A stretch of DNA of 64,000 bases from Aquimarina spinulae. Its GTDB lineage: Bacteria > Bacteroidota > Bacteroidia > Flavobacteriales > Flavobacteriaceae. Positions 36,896 to 46,166 of the stretch are shown piece by piece. Location: positions 1,105,501 through 1,169,500 of the forward strand of contig NZ_CALSBP010000002.1 in the NCBI RefSeq assembly GCF_943373825.1. Reading direction: 5' to 3'. The notes beneath the pieces were generated by a model, which was not told where the DNA came from, did not search any database, and was given only the letters and a program-made list of their open reading frames with translations. Position numbers and translations under genes: made by a program. Each line of letters opens with the position of its first letter. Position 1 is the first letter of the stretch.

Positions 36896-36909
36896 ACAGA
36901 CTTGTCTGT
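36896..36909 (+). promoter_or_regulatory. TetR-type operator, copy 2
   Basis: ACAGACTTGTCTGT is identical to copy 1, 30 bases before the SDR start codon and 20 bases after the tetR stop codon. Confidence 0.8.
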
Positions 36910-36938
36910 TCAATTTTATTCATCCTAAAAAACTAAAA

Positions 36939-37685
36939 ATGACAACATTCAAAAACAAAACAGCTTTGGTCGTTGGCGGAACGAGCGGAATTGGTAATGC
37001 TACCGTAAATACTTTAATCGAAGGAGGTGCTACCGTGCACGTAGTAGGGAGAAATATATCCAAAATACCAGATGCAGATAACATAATTAAACACCAGGTC
37101 GATATTACAGATACAGCCAGTGTAAATGAATTAACCGATACCATTTCTAGACTAGATCGCTTAGATTATCTGGTAAACGCATCCGGGATCTTTGGGCCAA
37201 AAGCATTTCTGGATCATACGGTAGAGGATTACGATGCTTATCAGGATCTTAACAGAGGATTCTTTTTTATAACGCAATCTGCCGCTAAAAAAATGAAAGA
37301 AAATAATAGTGGAGCTATTGTAAATGTAGGTTCGATGTGGGCAAAACAAGCTGTAAAAGCAACTCCTTCTTCTGCTTATTCTATGCAAAAAGCAGGACTA
37401 CATACTCTTACTCAACACCTGGCAATGGAGCTGGCAGATCACGGGATTAGAGTAAATGCAGTATCTCCTGCCGTAGTCGAAACTCCGGTTTATGATAGTG
37501 TTTTTGGCAGTGCCGAAGAAGCTAAAAAAGCGTTGGTAGGGTTTAATAATTTTCACCCTATAGGAAGAAATGGAACTCCGCAAGATATTGCCAATAGTAT
37601 CACTTTTCTATTATCTGATAAAGCCTCCTGGGTTACTGGTGCGATATGGGATACTGATGGTGGCGTAATTGCCGGACGTAATTAA
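36939..37685 (+). CDS. short-chain dehydrogenase/reductase (SDR)
   Basis: The 248-residue enzyme has the cofactor motif [12 protein letters not shown] near the N-terminus, VNASGIFGP (NNAG equivalent) in the middle, and the catalytic Tyr-x3-Lys in SAYSMQKAG with an upstream Ser (NVGSMW). It is a typical cytoplasmic NAD(P)H-dependent oxidoreductase. A TetR operator identical to the one before tetR precedes it, so it is a target of that repressor. Substrate unknown. Confidence 0.93.
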   Translation: MTTFKNKTALVVGGTSGIGNATVNTLIEGGATVHVVGRNISKIPDADNIIKHQVDITDTASVNELTDTISRLDRLDYLVNASGIFGPKAFLDHTVEDYDAYQDLNRGFFFITQSAAKKMKENNSGAIVNVGSMWAKQAVKATPSSAYSMQKAGLHTLTQHLAMELADHGIRVNAVSPAVVETPVYDSVFGSAEEAKKALVGFNNFHPIGRNGTPQDIANSITFLLSDKASWVTGAIWDTDGGVIAGRN

Positions 37686-37700
37686 AAAATAATATCAAAG

Positions 37701-37723
37701 TAAGGCCTCAGAAGGAGGCTTTA
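37701..37723 (+). terminator. terminator between the SDR and flavin oxidoreductase genes
   Basis: TAAGGCCTC (37701-37709) and GAGGCTTTA (37715-37723) form a 9-bp stem with one mismatch and a 5-base loop, then a T-rich stretch. Confidence 0.65.
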
Positions 37724-37742
37724 CTTTTTACATTTAACTATA

Positions 37743-38795
37743 ATGAAATCAGAAGTACTTATAATTGGTGCCGGATTAACAGGGTTGTTACTTGCTTATA
37801 GGTTAAAAGAGCACAATATTCCTTTTAAAATTATCGAAGCTAGAAGTAGAATTGGTGGAAGAATACATACAGTTCTTACTAATGATGAAACACCAATAGA
37901 AATGGGGGCTACCTGGATAGGAATCCAGCATCAGGAGTTACTAAAAGTATTAGAAGAATTAAAGCTACCTGTTTTTGAACAATTCATAAAAGGAACTGCA
38001 TTGTTTGAATCGATATCTACCGCCCCACCTCAGCACATACATTTACCACCAAACCAACAACCAAGTTATCGAATACAAGGAGGAACTATTGCTTTAATTA
38101 ATACTTTGGCTTCATCTCTTACCAAGGAAGAACTTATTTTAAATGAAAAAGTAACGAGCATTAATTATACTAAAAATCAATTTGAAATTAATACTACTAA
38201 CCACAACTATCATACGCATAAAGTAGTATCTACATTACCACCTAAGCTTCTTATAAATACTATACATTTTAATCCTTCTTTACCTAAAAACATTATAAAA
38301 ATAGCTAACAATACCCATACCTGGATGGGAGATTCTATAAAATTTGGAATTGCTTACAAAAGACCATTTTGGAAAGAAAACAAATTTTCGGGAACTGTAT
38401 TTAGTAATGTGGGGCCGATAACAGAACTATATGATCACTCAAACCACAGAAATACTAAATATGCCTTAAAAGGCTTTTTGCAAAATGAAATGTATCTGGA
38501 AACCAAAAAGAACAGAAAATCTAAGGTGATACACCAACTCCAAAAACTCTTTGGTGATGCTGCTTTAGAATACTCTCAATATAAGGAAGAGATTTGGAGA
38601 CAAGAATCCAATACCTTTAACGATTCTGAACATTTTATCTTTCCTCATCAAAATAACGGTCATCCTATCTATCAAAAAGATTTTTTTGATAATACCTTAT
38701 TTATTGCAGGTGCCGAAACTGCAACTCTATTTGGAGGATATATGGAAGGTGCAGTTAAAAGTGCACAATCCATATATCAAAAATTAAAAGAATAA
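37743..38795 (+). CDS. FAD-dependent amine oxidase-like oxidoreductase
   Basis: The 350-residue protein begins with an FAD dinucleotide motif (LIIGAGLTGLLLAYRL), followed by EARSRIGGRIHTV and MGATWIGIQH, and ends with IAGAETATLFGGYMEGA. This pattern matches flavin-containing amine oxidases (monoamine oxidase-like), though it is shorter than most. It follows the TetR-controlled SDR gene after a terminator, so shared regulation would need read-through. The substrate is not known. Confidence 0.88.
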   Translation: MKSEVLIIGAGLTGLLLAYRLKEHNIPFKIIEARSRIGGRIHTVLTNDETPIEMGATWIGIQHQELLKVLEELKLPVFEQFIKGTALFESISTAPPQHIHLPPNQQPSYRIQGGTIALINTLASSLTKEELILNEKVTSINYTKNQFEINTTNHNYHTHKVVSTLPPKLLINTIHFNPSLPKNIIKIANNTHTWMGDSIKFGIAYKRPFWKENKFSGTVFSNVGPITELYDHSNHRNTKYALKGFLQNEMYLETKKNRKSKVIHQLQKLFGDAALEYSQYKEEIWRQESNTFNDSEHFIFPHQNNGHPIYQKDFFDNTLFIAGAETATLFGGYMEGAVKSAQSIYQKLKE

Positions 38796-38798
38796 CTC

Positions 38799-40439
38799 TT
38801 ACTCTAACACAAAGGATAGCACTTTTCCTGTTGCCCCGTTAGGAAAAGCAATTCCTAATAAAGCTGAGATAGTAGGTGCAATATCCGGGATATATGTTTC
38901 TTGAGTTGTACTTCCTTTTTGTATTCCTTGTCCAAAAAACAATAAAGGAGCATGAGTATCATAGGTTAAACCACTTCCATGAGTCGAACCTGTTTTAGAA
39001 TACGATATCGTAGCAGGGTCCATTACATATACCACATCACCACTTCTTTTTTGATTATATCCTTTTTGAATTAATGCTGCAATACCGGTAACATATTCAC
39101 CTGTTTCTAATTGGTTCCTGGTAAATACTTTATCAATTTGATTTTCCTGAAGCATATAATGAGCGAGTGCTTTCTCAAGTTTTTCTGCAGATATTGTATG
39201 TTTTTTTAACATGTTATAATCAAAAAACACTTGATTGTTCGATATGTTTTCGATCAATCCATCTACTTTAAACTGTGCTTTTACAAATGCTTTAACCTTG
39301 GTCGTAAATGCATCTCTATCAAAATAACCTGCAGGAATCTTAACAGATTTTAAATATGACGGTACATGTACAGCTCCATGATCTGCCGTAAGGAAAACGG
39401 TATATTGCCCCTTACCTACTTTAGTATCCAGAGTATCAAAAAAACGTTCTAAATCTTTATCTAATCGCAAATATGTATCTTGAATTTCTTTAGAATTTAC
39501 TCCAAAGTTATGCCCAACATAATCTGTACTAGAAAAACTTACGGTAAGAAAATCTGTAGTCCTATCAGCCCCCAGTTGCTCCCCTTCGATTGCAGCAATT
39601 GCAAAGTCGGTAGTTAAGCTGTTTCCATAAGCCGAAGCTTTAATGATATCATATCCTGCATTTTGATCTTTTAGATTTGCTAGATCGTAAGGAAATGTAG
39701 CTGTTTCTTTACCTTTATATCCACCTTCAAACTGATTTTGATCCGGGCCGCTTTCTGTATATGTATTAATATCATAAAGGGTATTCCATACTTTTAAGTA
39801 AGACTCTGCCTGGTTAGAAGTATTAAATTTTTTAACCCAATCTGGTAATTCGTTACGGTAATAGGTACTGGTTATCCATTTCCCTTCATCTTTACCTCTA
39901 AACCAATATGCGCCATTGGCAGAATGACCAGCTGGCAGAATAGCACCTCGGTCCTTTATAGCAATACCAATTGTTTTTCCTTTTAATTGTGTATGTAATC
40001 TATTTTGATCACTTACGGTAGATGTTTTCATACGATGAGGAGACATTCGTTCCATTTCGCTATTAGATCCTACTGCTTTAACCAATGAATCGCTTGCACA
40101 ATACACCATTGCTTTACCAAACTTATCGTACCAATGATTAGAGATAATTCCATGATTTTTTGGTGTAGTTCCTGTATATATAGAGGCATGACCAGGACCG
40201 GTATAAGTAGGTACATAATTAAAATGATTGTTTTTACAATTAAAACCTTCATTGATCATACGTTTAAACCCCCTATCACCGAATCGATTATAAAAACGGG
40301 TTAAATAATCATATCGCATTTGATCTACAACAATACCAACTACCAGCTTTGGCGAACTATTGATTTGAACAGCTTCCTGTGCTCTACAAGGTATGCAGCA
40401 TAACGCAACTAATAAGATTAGAAATACTCTTTTTATCAT
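38799..40439 (-). CDS. pafA: PafA-type alkaline phosphatase
   Basis: The 546-residue protein has a signal peptide ending near residue 20 (CRAQ) and an alkaline phosphatase superfamily fold. The nucleophile is a threonine (Thr80 in VPTYTGPGHASIYTG) as in PafA of Flavobacteria, rather than serine. Metal ligands include VVDQM near residue 37, and TADHGAVHVPS in the C-terminal half. PafA is a calcium-activated, broad-specificity periplasmic phosphatase that frees phosphate from organic esters. It is a single-gene unit, divergent from mlaE. Confidence 0.93.
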   Translation of the reverse strand: MIKRVFLILLVALCCIPCRAQEAVQINSSPKLVVGIVVDQMRYDYLTRFYNRFGDRGFKRMINEGFNCKNNHFNYVPTYTGPGHASIYTGTTPKNHGIISNHWYDKFGKAMVYCASDSLVKAVGSNSEMERMSPHRMKTSTVSDQNRLHTQLKGKTIGIAIKDRGAILPAGHSANGAYWFRGKDEGKWITSTYYRNELPDWVKKFNTSNQAESYLKVWNTLYDINTYTESGPDQNQFEGGYKGKETATFPYDLANLKDQNAGYDIIKASAYGNSLTTDFAIAAIEGEQLGADRTTDFLTVSFSSTDYVGHNFGVNSKEIQDTYLRLDKDLERFFDTLDTKVGKGQYTVFLTADHGAVHVPSYLKSVKIPAGYFDRDAFTTKVKAFVKAQFKVDGLIENISNNQVFFDYNMLKKHTISAEKLEKALAHYMLQENQIDKVFTRNQLETGEYVTGIAALIQKGYNQKRSGDVVYVMDPATISYSKTGSTHGSGLTYDTHAPLLFFGQGIQKGSTTQETYIPDIAPTISALLGIAFPNGATGKVLSFVLE

Positions 40440-40552
40440 TATATTTTGAATTTAAATAGCTAAAATACTATTCCTACAAATGTAAAACTTTAATAGAAGG
40501 TTAAATGCTATGGATATTTTTTTTTCTATTTTAGCCTTTCTAATTATAATGC

Positions 40553-41290
40553 ATGTTTTACTTAGACGATATTGGTCGCTATTTTTTAATGTTAAAAGGC
40601 GTTTTTAGTCGAATGACTAAAGGTTCTGTGATACGGAATCTGATATTTAAAGAGATAGATGATTTAATTATTGGTTCTTTAGGAATAACAGTATTTCTAG
40701 CCTTTTTTATTGGAGCGGTTGTAGCCATTCAAACTGCGCTCAATCTTACTAACCCTCTAATTCCCAAAAAGCTTATTGCTTTTGCTTCAAGACAATCTGT
40801 AATACTTGAATTTGCTCCTACATTTATTTCTGTTATCATGGCAGGTAAAGTAGGTTCTTTTATTACCTCGAGTATTGGTACAATGCGAGTAACCGAACAA
40901 ATCGACGCCTTAGAGGTAATGGGTATCAACTCTCTCAATTATTTAGTTTTCCCTAAAATCATTGCCATGCTTACTTATCCTTTTATTATTGCGATAGCAA
41001 TGTTTGTAGGTATATTTGGAGGATATGTTGCCGGAGTTTATGGGGGATTTATTTCTAGCTCAGAATTTTTGACAGGACTGCGAGAGGAGTTTATTCCTTA
41101 TCACCTGGTATATGCTTTTATAAAAACTTTTTTATATTCTTTTCTACTAGCAACCATACCATCATTTCATGGGTATTATATGAAAGGTGGTGCACTAGAA
41201 GTTGGTAAAGCAAGTACTTCTGCCTTTGTATGGACTACGGTTTCTATTGTCATATCTAATTATATTCTCACTCAACTATTATTAAGCTAA
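40553..41290 (+). CDS. MlaE-family ABC transporter permease
   Basis: The 245-residue inner-membrane protein has five or six membrane segments and the MlaE core, including EFAPTFISVIMAGKVGSFIT and SIGTMRVTEQIDALEVMG. MlaE-type permeases form the core of phospholipid-trafficking ABC systems with an ATPase and an MCE substrate-binding protein. The ATPase gene follows with its ATG overlapping the stop codon. No MCE gene is adjacent in this window, so the third component is probably elsewhere. Confidence 0.93.
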   Translation: MFYLDDIGRYFLMLKGVFSRMTKGSVIRNLIFKEIDDLIIGSLGITVFLAFFIGAVVAIQTALNLTNPLIPKKLIAFASRQSVILEFAPTFISVIMAGKVGSFITSSIGTMRVTEQIDALEVMGINSLNYLVFPKIIAMLTYPFIIAIAMFVGIFGGYVAGVYGGFISSSEFLTGLREEFIPYHLVYAFIKTFLYSFLLATIPSFHGYYMKGGALEVGKASTSAFVWTTVSIVISNYILTQLLLS

Positions 41291-42054
41291 TGATAGAAGT
41301 TACCAATTTACATAAAGGGTTTAACGGAGAAGAAATTCTAAAAGGAATTACTACAACCTTTGATAGAGGCAAAACTAATCTCATCATTGGTACCAGTGGA
41401 AGTGGTAAAACTGTATTCTTAAAATGCTTACTTGGACTTTTTACTCCAGAACAAGGTTCTATTTGCTATGATGGTAGCACATATTCCGAACTTAATGAGG
41501 AAGAACAAAGAAGCTTGCGAGAGCAGATGGGAATGGTTTTTCAGGGTAGTGCGTTATTTGACTCTATGACCGTAGAAGAAAATGTAATGTTTCCTCTTAT
41601 GATGTTTACCAAACAAAAAAAGGAAGAAATGTTAGAGCGGGTTCATGAGGTTTTAGATCGTGTACATCTTGAAAATGCTGAGAAAAAGTTACCTTCAGAA
41701 ATTAGTGGTGGAATGCAAAAACGTGTAGCCATTGCACGTGCCATAGTAACACGTCCCAAATATCTATTCTGTGATGAACCTAACTCTGGACTTGATCCCA
41801 GAACTGCTATTGTTATAGATAACCTAATTAAAGAAATTACTGAAGAATACAATATCACCACCGTAATCAATACGCACGATATGAATTCGGTAATGGAAAT
41901 TGGTGAAAAAATCGTTTTTCTTAAAAATGGTAATTTAGAATGGGAAGGTGATAAAACCCAAATATTCAAAACCGATAATAAAGCAGTAACCGATTTTGTA
42001 TACTCTTCTAATTTGTTTAAAAAAGTTCGAGACGCTCAGTTAAAAGGCCTATAG
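41290..42054 (+). CDS. MlaF-family ABC transporter ATPase
   Basis: The 254-residue ATPase shows Walker A (GTSGSGKT), the ABC signature SGGMQKR, Walker B (YLFCDEPNSGLD), and a His switch (NTHDMNSVMEIG). It works with the MlaE-like permease encoded immediately upstream; the ATG overlaps the last base of that gene's stop codon, which predicts coupled translation. Role: ATP-driven lipid transport between the membranes. Confidence 0.95.
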   Translation: MIEVTNLHKGFNGEEILKGITTTFDRGKTNLIIGTSGSGKTVFLKCLLGLFTPEQGSICYDGSTYSELNEEEQRSLREQMGMVFQGSALFDSMTVEENVMFPLMMFTKQKKEEMLERVHEVLDRVHLENAEKKLPSEISGGMQKRVAIARAIVTRPKYLFCDEPNSGLDPRTAIVIDNLIKEITEEYNITTVINTHDMNSVMEIGEKIVFLKNGNLEWEGDKTQIFKTDNKAVTDFVYSSNLFKKVRDAQLKGL

Positions 42055-42080
42055 TTCGCAATATAAACAAACATTATTTC

Positions 42081-42710
42081 TTATGTATTAGTTCGTCTTA
42101 CCATGGATAATAGTACTCCACTAAAAATCAATAACGTTCCTATGATTTTATTTTGCAAATGAATCTTTTCCTTATTTTCAAGATATTTTTTTAATCGGGA
42201 TGCAAATCTAACATACATAAAAAGACTAATACCATCAATTACCAAATAGGTTATCCCTAATACTAATACTTGTGGCGCAAAGGCAAGACTTTCATCGATA
42301 AACAAAGGAAATAATGCAGCGAAAAATACAATTGCTTTTGGGTTTGATGCAGACATAAAAAAACCTTCGCTATATAATTTTAAAAAACCCTTTTCTCTAT
42401 TCTTTTTTTTGAATTGTTCGACATTTGGTTTTGAAATAATTTTTGTCACCCCCATATATATCAAATATCCAACACCAATCCATTTTATAAGGCCAAAAAT
42501 TTCTCCCGAAGAAATAACGATAGATGCTAACCCCAGCGAGGATAAAAGAATCTGTATAGCATTTGCCGATAAGTCTCCTAATATAGTTCCAACTGTCTTT
42601 TTTGTTCCGTAATTCATACTATTCGCAGAAGCAAGTAGTACACTTGGTCCGGGAGTTACTGCAATAATAAAAACTGTTCCTATAAACGAAATCAAAAGTG
42701 TAAGATTCAT
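42081..42710 (-). CDS. LysE family exporter
   Basis: The 209-residue protein has about six membrane segments and the LysE/RhtB N-terminal signature (TVFIIAVTPGPSVLLASANSM). LysE proteins export amino acids or derivatives. It is convergent with the MlaF gene and separated from the DHDPS-like operon by a strong hairpin. The substrate is unknown. Confidence 0.9.
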   Translation of the reverse strand: MNLTLLISFIGTVFIIAVTPGPSVLLASANSMNYGTKKTVGTILGDLSANAIQILLSSLGLASIVISSGEIFGLIKWIGVGYLIYMGVTKIISKPNVEQFKKKNREKGFLKLYSEGFFMSASNPKAIVFFAALFPLFIDESLAFAPQVLVLGITYLVIDGISLFMYVRFASRLKKYLENKEKIHLQNKIIGTLLIFSGVLLSMVRRTNT

Positions 42711-42783
42711 ACCGATTGTTTTTTATAATTATTCTAAAAATAGCAAAATAATAATTGCAAATCCAGGACTAGCATTATTAATA

Positions 42784-42825
42784 AATAGGTAAGTAGAATC
42801 TAACTTTATATTCTACTTACCTATT
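42784..42825 (-). terminator. 16-bp perfect hairpin between operons
   Basis: AATAGGTAAGTAGAAT (42784-42799) and ATTCTACTTACCTATT (42810-42825) are perfect arms around a 10-base loop, beyond the 3' end of the DHDPS-like gene on the minus strand. Confidence 0.8.
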
Positions 42826-42899
42826 GGATCAATTTAGTCTAAGCAATAGTGCTCTTTCTTAGTTTATTTTGTTTAAAGTTATTCTATTTTTCTTTTACT

Positions 42900-43805
42900 T
42901 CACCCTATTATTTTTTCAATACCATGCTTCGATTTTTCTAAAATGATTTTTAGTTCACTCTCTTCTATATCTGTTAATGGCTTTAATGGACTTCTCAAAT
43001 TTCCTCCCTCTTCTCCTAAAATCGTTAAACCCGCCTGAACTGCTCTTGGTAATCCTTTGTTAACTATATATTTCAGGAGATTGATCTGTTTATAAAATAT
43101 GTTTTGCGCATCTCTCAAATCATTTTTTTGAATTGCATCATACAACGCAATATTAAGTTCGGGAATAAGATTTGGAGCTGCAGTACACCAACCCGTTGCT
43201 CCTGCAGAAAGAGCGGCTAATGCCAAAGGATTCGAACCATTATAAAAAGCTACATCTTCCCCCAATTCTTTTCTTAAATAGTGCATACGTTGCACATCGC
43301 CTGTGCTTTCTTTAATCATGGTAACATTAGGGATTTCTAACAAACGTTTTAGTAGTGCAGGTGACATATCTACCCCACTTGTAGCAGGATTATTATAGGC
43401 CATAATTGGAATAGAAATCTGTTTTGCTACCGTGTCATAGTGCCGAACGATCTCATCATCTGTCAATTTCCAGTAACTCATTGGGATGATCATAACCGCT
43501 GTAGCACCAGCTTTTTCTGCAAACTTAGCATGATGCACTGTTCTTTCTGTTGTTAGATTCGAAACTCCAACTAAAACAGGAAGTCGTTTATTCACTTGCT
43601 GAATTGTTGCTTCGGTTATCGCCTCTTTTTCCTGATCAGTAAGATAAGGAAGTACACCTGTACTTCCTAAAGGAGCAATACCGTGAGATCCATTTCTTAT
43701 TAATCGTTCTAAAAGTTTTCTAAACAAATCAACATCTACCTTTTCATTAGTATCAAATGGTGTTATTGGATAAGCAATCACGCCCTTAAATTGTACATTT
43801 TTCAT
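42900..43805 (-). CDS. dihydrodipicolinate synthase/N-acetylneuraminate lyase family aldolase
   Basis: The 301-residue TIM-barrel aldolase has the Schiff-base Lys165 (TMIKESTGD), Tyr137 (MAYNNPATSG) and the N-terminal GSTGVLPYLT loop. The family splits or joins pyruvate-containing substrates; DapA itself usually has a different phosphate-type loop, and here the gene lies beside a cupin gene, divergent from a MocR regulator. A catabolic aldolase or dehydratase for an amino acid or sugar acid is more likely than lysine synthesis. The exact substrate cannot be read. Confidence 0.85.
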   Translation of the reverse strand: MKNVQFKGVIAYPITPFDTNEKVDVDLFRKLLERLIRNGSHGIAPLGSTGVLPYLTDQEKEAITEATIQQVNKRLPVLVGVSNLTTERTVHHAKFAEKAGATAVMIIPMSYWKLTDDEIVRHYDTVAKQISIPIMAYNNPATSGVDMSPALLKRLLEIPNVTMIKESTGDVQRMHYLRKELGEDVAFYNGSNPLALAALSAGATGWCTAAPNLIPELNIALYDAIQKNDLRDAQNIFYKQINLLKYIVNKGLPRAVQAGLTILGEEGGNLRSPLKPLTDIEESELKIILEKSKHGIEKIIG

Positions 43806-43825
43806 AATGTATTTTTTTTTGATGA

Positions 43826-44287
43826 TTATAAATCTCTACCTTCTTCTTCACGAAGTGCTACACCTAAGTTTTGAAGCTGGGGTGCATTTTCACTGGCAAT
43901 GTATTTTGCATTTTTTGTACTACTCAAATTTTTATGACGATGCCAGGTCCAACTGGGAATGTAAACAGCATCCCCTGCTTTCCAATCTACTCTCACATCT
44001 TCTATTTCGGTATACCCTTCTCCTTCGATTACATACAATAATGTTTCATACGTATGCCTATGTTTGTTTGTCATTTGGTCTGGTAACAAACCTCCAATCG
44101 TCATACTTACATTTTTACTAGGTAGATCTATAAAAAAAACAGGATGTTTTCTTTCTGTAGAGAATTGATCGTGTACCCCTGCATTTTCTACATTTTTATG
44201 TATTAATGTGTCTGGCATTACAAATTTTGGTCTTGCAAAAGTTTCATGAAAATCTTTTGAACTGAATTTTTTTTCTTTAGTTTCCAT
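43826..44287 (-). CDS. cupin domain protein
   Basis: The 153-residue protein contains a single cupin barrel, with HRHTYETLLYVIEGEG (metal-binding His-His-Glu region) and VDWKAGDAVYIPSWTWHRH (second His motif). It lies 20 bases before the DHDPS-like gene and is co-transcribed with it. A metal-dependent isomerase, epimerase or dioxygenase role is possible. Its promoter faces that of the MocR gene. Confidence 0.85.
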   Translation of the reverse strand: METKEKKFSSKDFHETFARPKFVMPDTLIHKNVENAGVHDQFSTERKHPVFFIDLPSKNVSMTIGGLLPDQMTNKHRHTYETLLYVIEGEGYTEIEDVRVDWKAGDAVYIPSWTWHRHKNLSSTKNAKYIASENAPQLQNLGVALREEEGRDL

Positions 44288-44335
44288 TGTTTTCTAATTT
44301 TTTGTTCATTGTATTATTACGATGTAAAAGTATTT

Positions 44336-44343
44336 TATATTTG
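44336..44343 (+). promoter_or_regulatory. TAnnTTTG box of the MocR gene
   Basis: TATATTTG at 44336-44343 predicts a transcript start near 44347 and a 40-base leader to the ATG at 44387. A TTG at 44309-44311 is 24 bases away. The box overlaps the left end of the inverted repeat described separately. Confidence 0.5.
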
Positions 44344-44385
44344 GACTATCTTTATGGTACAGAAAAGACATAAATAGACAGTCCA
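44342..44385 (+). promoter_or_regulatory. inverted repeat operator candidate of the MocR regulator
   Basis: TGGACTATCTTTATG (44342-44356) pairs with CATAAATAGACAGTCCA (44369-44385), allowing a two-base indel and one mismatch. It spans the space between the promoter box and the start codon, the place expected for autoregulation by a MocR/GntR protein and control of the divergent cupin-aldolase operon. Confidence 0.6.
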
Positions 44386-44386
44386 G

Positions 44387-45802
44387 ATGCTTAGACCTTG
44401 GAAACTTCAAATTAAAATCGATCTTACTAGTAAGAAAGCTATATATCTACAAATTGCAGATGCTATTATTGATGCAATTAAAAATGAGCAATTACATAAA
44501 AACCAGGCTTTACCGGGAAGCAGACAATTAGCAGAATTAATAAAAGTAAACAGGAATACGGTTGTTGAAGGTTTAAACGTCTTAATCGCAGAAGGGTGGC
44601 TTGTTTCTAAAGAAAGAAAAGGAACATTTGTGGCTAATGTTTTTCCTAAACAGGATCAACATAAAAGTGTTTACAGGCAAAATACTACAGATGACAAGCA
44701 TTCATCAAAACCATTGATCGTTTTTGACGACGGGTTTCCGGATAGTAGACTTGCTCCTACCACGGCATTAGCAAGAGCATACAGGCAAATTTTTAATCGC
44801 AAAGCTCGTTGGCAAATGATGGGGTACAGTAATGAACTCGGGGATTCTGAGTTTAGAAATGCAATGGTACAAATGCTAAATTTTAAACGAGGGATGAATA
44901 CTTCAATTCATGAAATTTGCATCACCAGAGGTAGCCAAATGGCAATGTATTTAACAAGTCATTGTTTATTAGAAAAAAATGATTTTGTATTAATAGAAAA
45001 TCCAGGATATAAACCAGCATGGCGAGCTTTTGAGAGTATTGGAGCCAATCTTCTTCCTGTTTCGATAGATGATCAAGGGTTAAGTATCGATGATGTAAAG
45101 TATTATTTAAAAAAGCATAAAAAGATAAAAGCATTATACACAACTCCTCATCATCAATTTCCCACAACTGTAACCATGAGCCTGCAAAGACGTTTAGAAT
45201 TAATCTCATTATCTAATCAATATGGATTTACCATCATTGAGGATGATTACGATAATGAATTTCATTTTGGATACAGGCCAGTTTTACCGATTTCTAGTTT
45301 TGATAACGTTCAGCATTTTATTTACATAGGAACATTAAGTAAGATCATTGCACCTGCCCTGCGTATTGGTTATTTGGTGGGAAGCCAAAGTTTTGTAAAA
45401 AAGGCAGGAGATCTTCGTAAAATTATTGATGTACAGGGTGATAATATCATGGAGCAAGCCATTTTACAATTAATAAAAGACGGAGAAGTAAAACGTCATT
45501 TAAAAAAGACTTCGGCGATATATAAAGCCAAAAGAGACTATTTCGAAACCTTACTTCATACATATCTAAAAGAAAAAGTATCTTTTAGTAAACCAGATGG
45601 AGGGCTTGCTTTTTGGTTGGTTCCTAAAAAAGAAGTGGATGTTTTTCAGATTGCCAAAAAACTAAACATGCAAGGTATAGATATTATTACGCCTAATAAA
45701 TTTAGTTTTATCAACCCCATACATGGTTTCCGTTTAGGGTATGCATCATTATCCGAAGAACATTTAAAAAAAGGAGTTATTGCGCTTTCTAAGTTATTAT
45801 AA
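44387..45802 (+). CDS. MocR/GntR-type aminotransferase-like regulator
   Basis: The 471-residue protein has a GntR winged helix at about residues 15-80 (ALPGSRQLAELIKVNRNTVVEGL) fused to a fold-type I aminotransferase domain. The PLP lysine lies in IYIGTLSKIIAPALRIGYLVG-type sequence. MocR regulators sense amino acids or PLP-linked ligands. It diverges from the cupin-aldolase operon, and an inverted repeat sits between, so it probably controls that operon and itself. Confidence 0.93.
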   Translation: MLRPWKLQIKIDLTSKKAIYLQIADAIIDAIKNEQLHKNQALPGSRQLAELIKVNRNTVVEGLNVLIAEGWLVSKERKGTFVANVFPKQDQHKSVYRQNTTDDKHSSKPLIVFDDGFPDSRLAPTTALARAYRQIFNRKARWQMMGYSNELGDSEFRNAMVQMLNFKRGMNTSIHEICITRGSQMAMYLTSHCLLEKNDFVLIENPGYKPAWRAFESIGANLLPVSIDDQGLSIDDVKYYLKKHKKIKALYTTPHHQFPTTVTMSLQRRLELISLSNQYGFTIIEDDYDNEFHFGYRPVLPISSFDNVQHFIYIGTLSKIIAPALRIGYLVGSQSFVKKAGDLRKIIDVQGDNIMEQAILQLIKDGEVKRHLKKTSAIYKAKRDYFETLLHTYLKEKVSFSKPDGGLAFWLVPKKEVDVFQIAKKLNMQGIDIITPNKFSFINPIHGFRLGYASLSEEHLKKGVIALSKLL

Positions 45803-45834
45803 CGATATATCACACAAACCTTATCCCCATACTC

Positions 45835-46122
45835 TTATTTATGATAGTGATTTAAATCTGTTGTACTCATTACAGGGGTGAATTCTATTATACTATATTC
45901 TGCTATTTCTTTTTGTATTAGCGGATCTTTATCTAAGATTTCATAAACTTCTTCTTCAGAGTCGCAATTTGCGATTACAATTCCTCCTGTTCTTGGTGAT
46001 TTGGGCCCCCCTATTATAAATTTCCCTGTGTTGTATTGTTCTGAAATATAACTACGGTGGGCTTCAGTAAAACGATTAACTTCTTCTATTGGTTTAACAA
46101 AATTAAAATTGATAATAAACAT
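45835..46122 (-). CDS. YCII-related domain protein
   Basis: The 95-residue protein has the YCII dimeric alpha-beta barrel pattern (EEVNRFTEAHRSYI, GKFIIGGP, IVIANCDSEEEVYEILDKDPL). YciI-like proteins are small enzymes of mostly unknown activity. It lies 44 bases downstream of the DinB gene on the same strand, possibly the tail of the HxlR-NudC-DinB operon. It is convergent with the MocR gene. Confidence 0.85.
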   Translation of the reverse strand: MFIINFNFVKPIEEVNRFTEAHRSYISEQYNTGKFIIGGPKSPRTGGIVIANCDSEEEVYEILDKDPLIQKEIAEYSIIEFTPVMSTTDLNHYHK

Positions 46123-46166
46123 CGTGTATTTTTTTTTAGTTCTTAGTTACAATTTTGACATCTACA

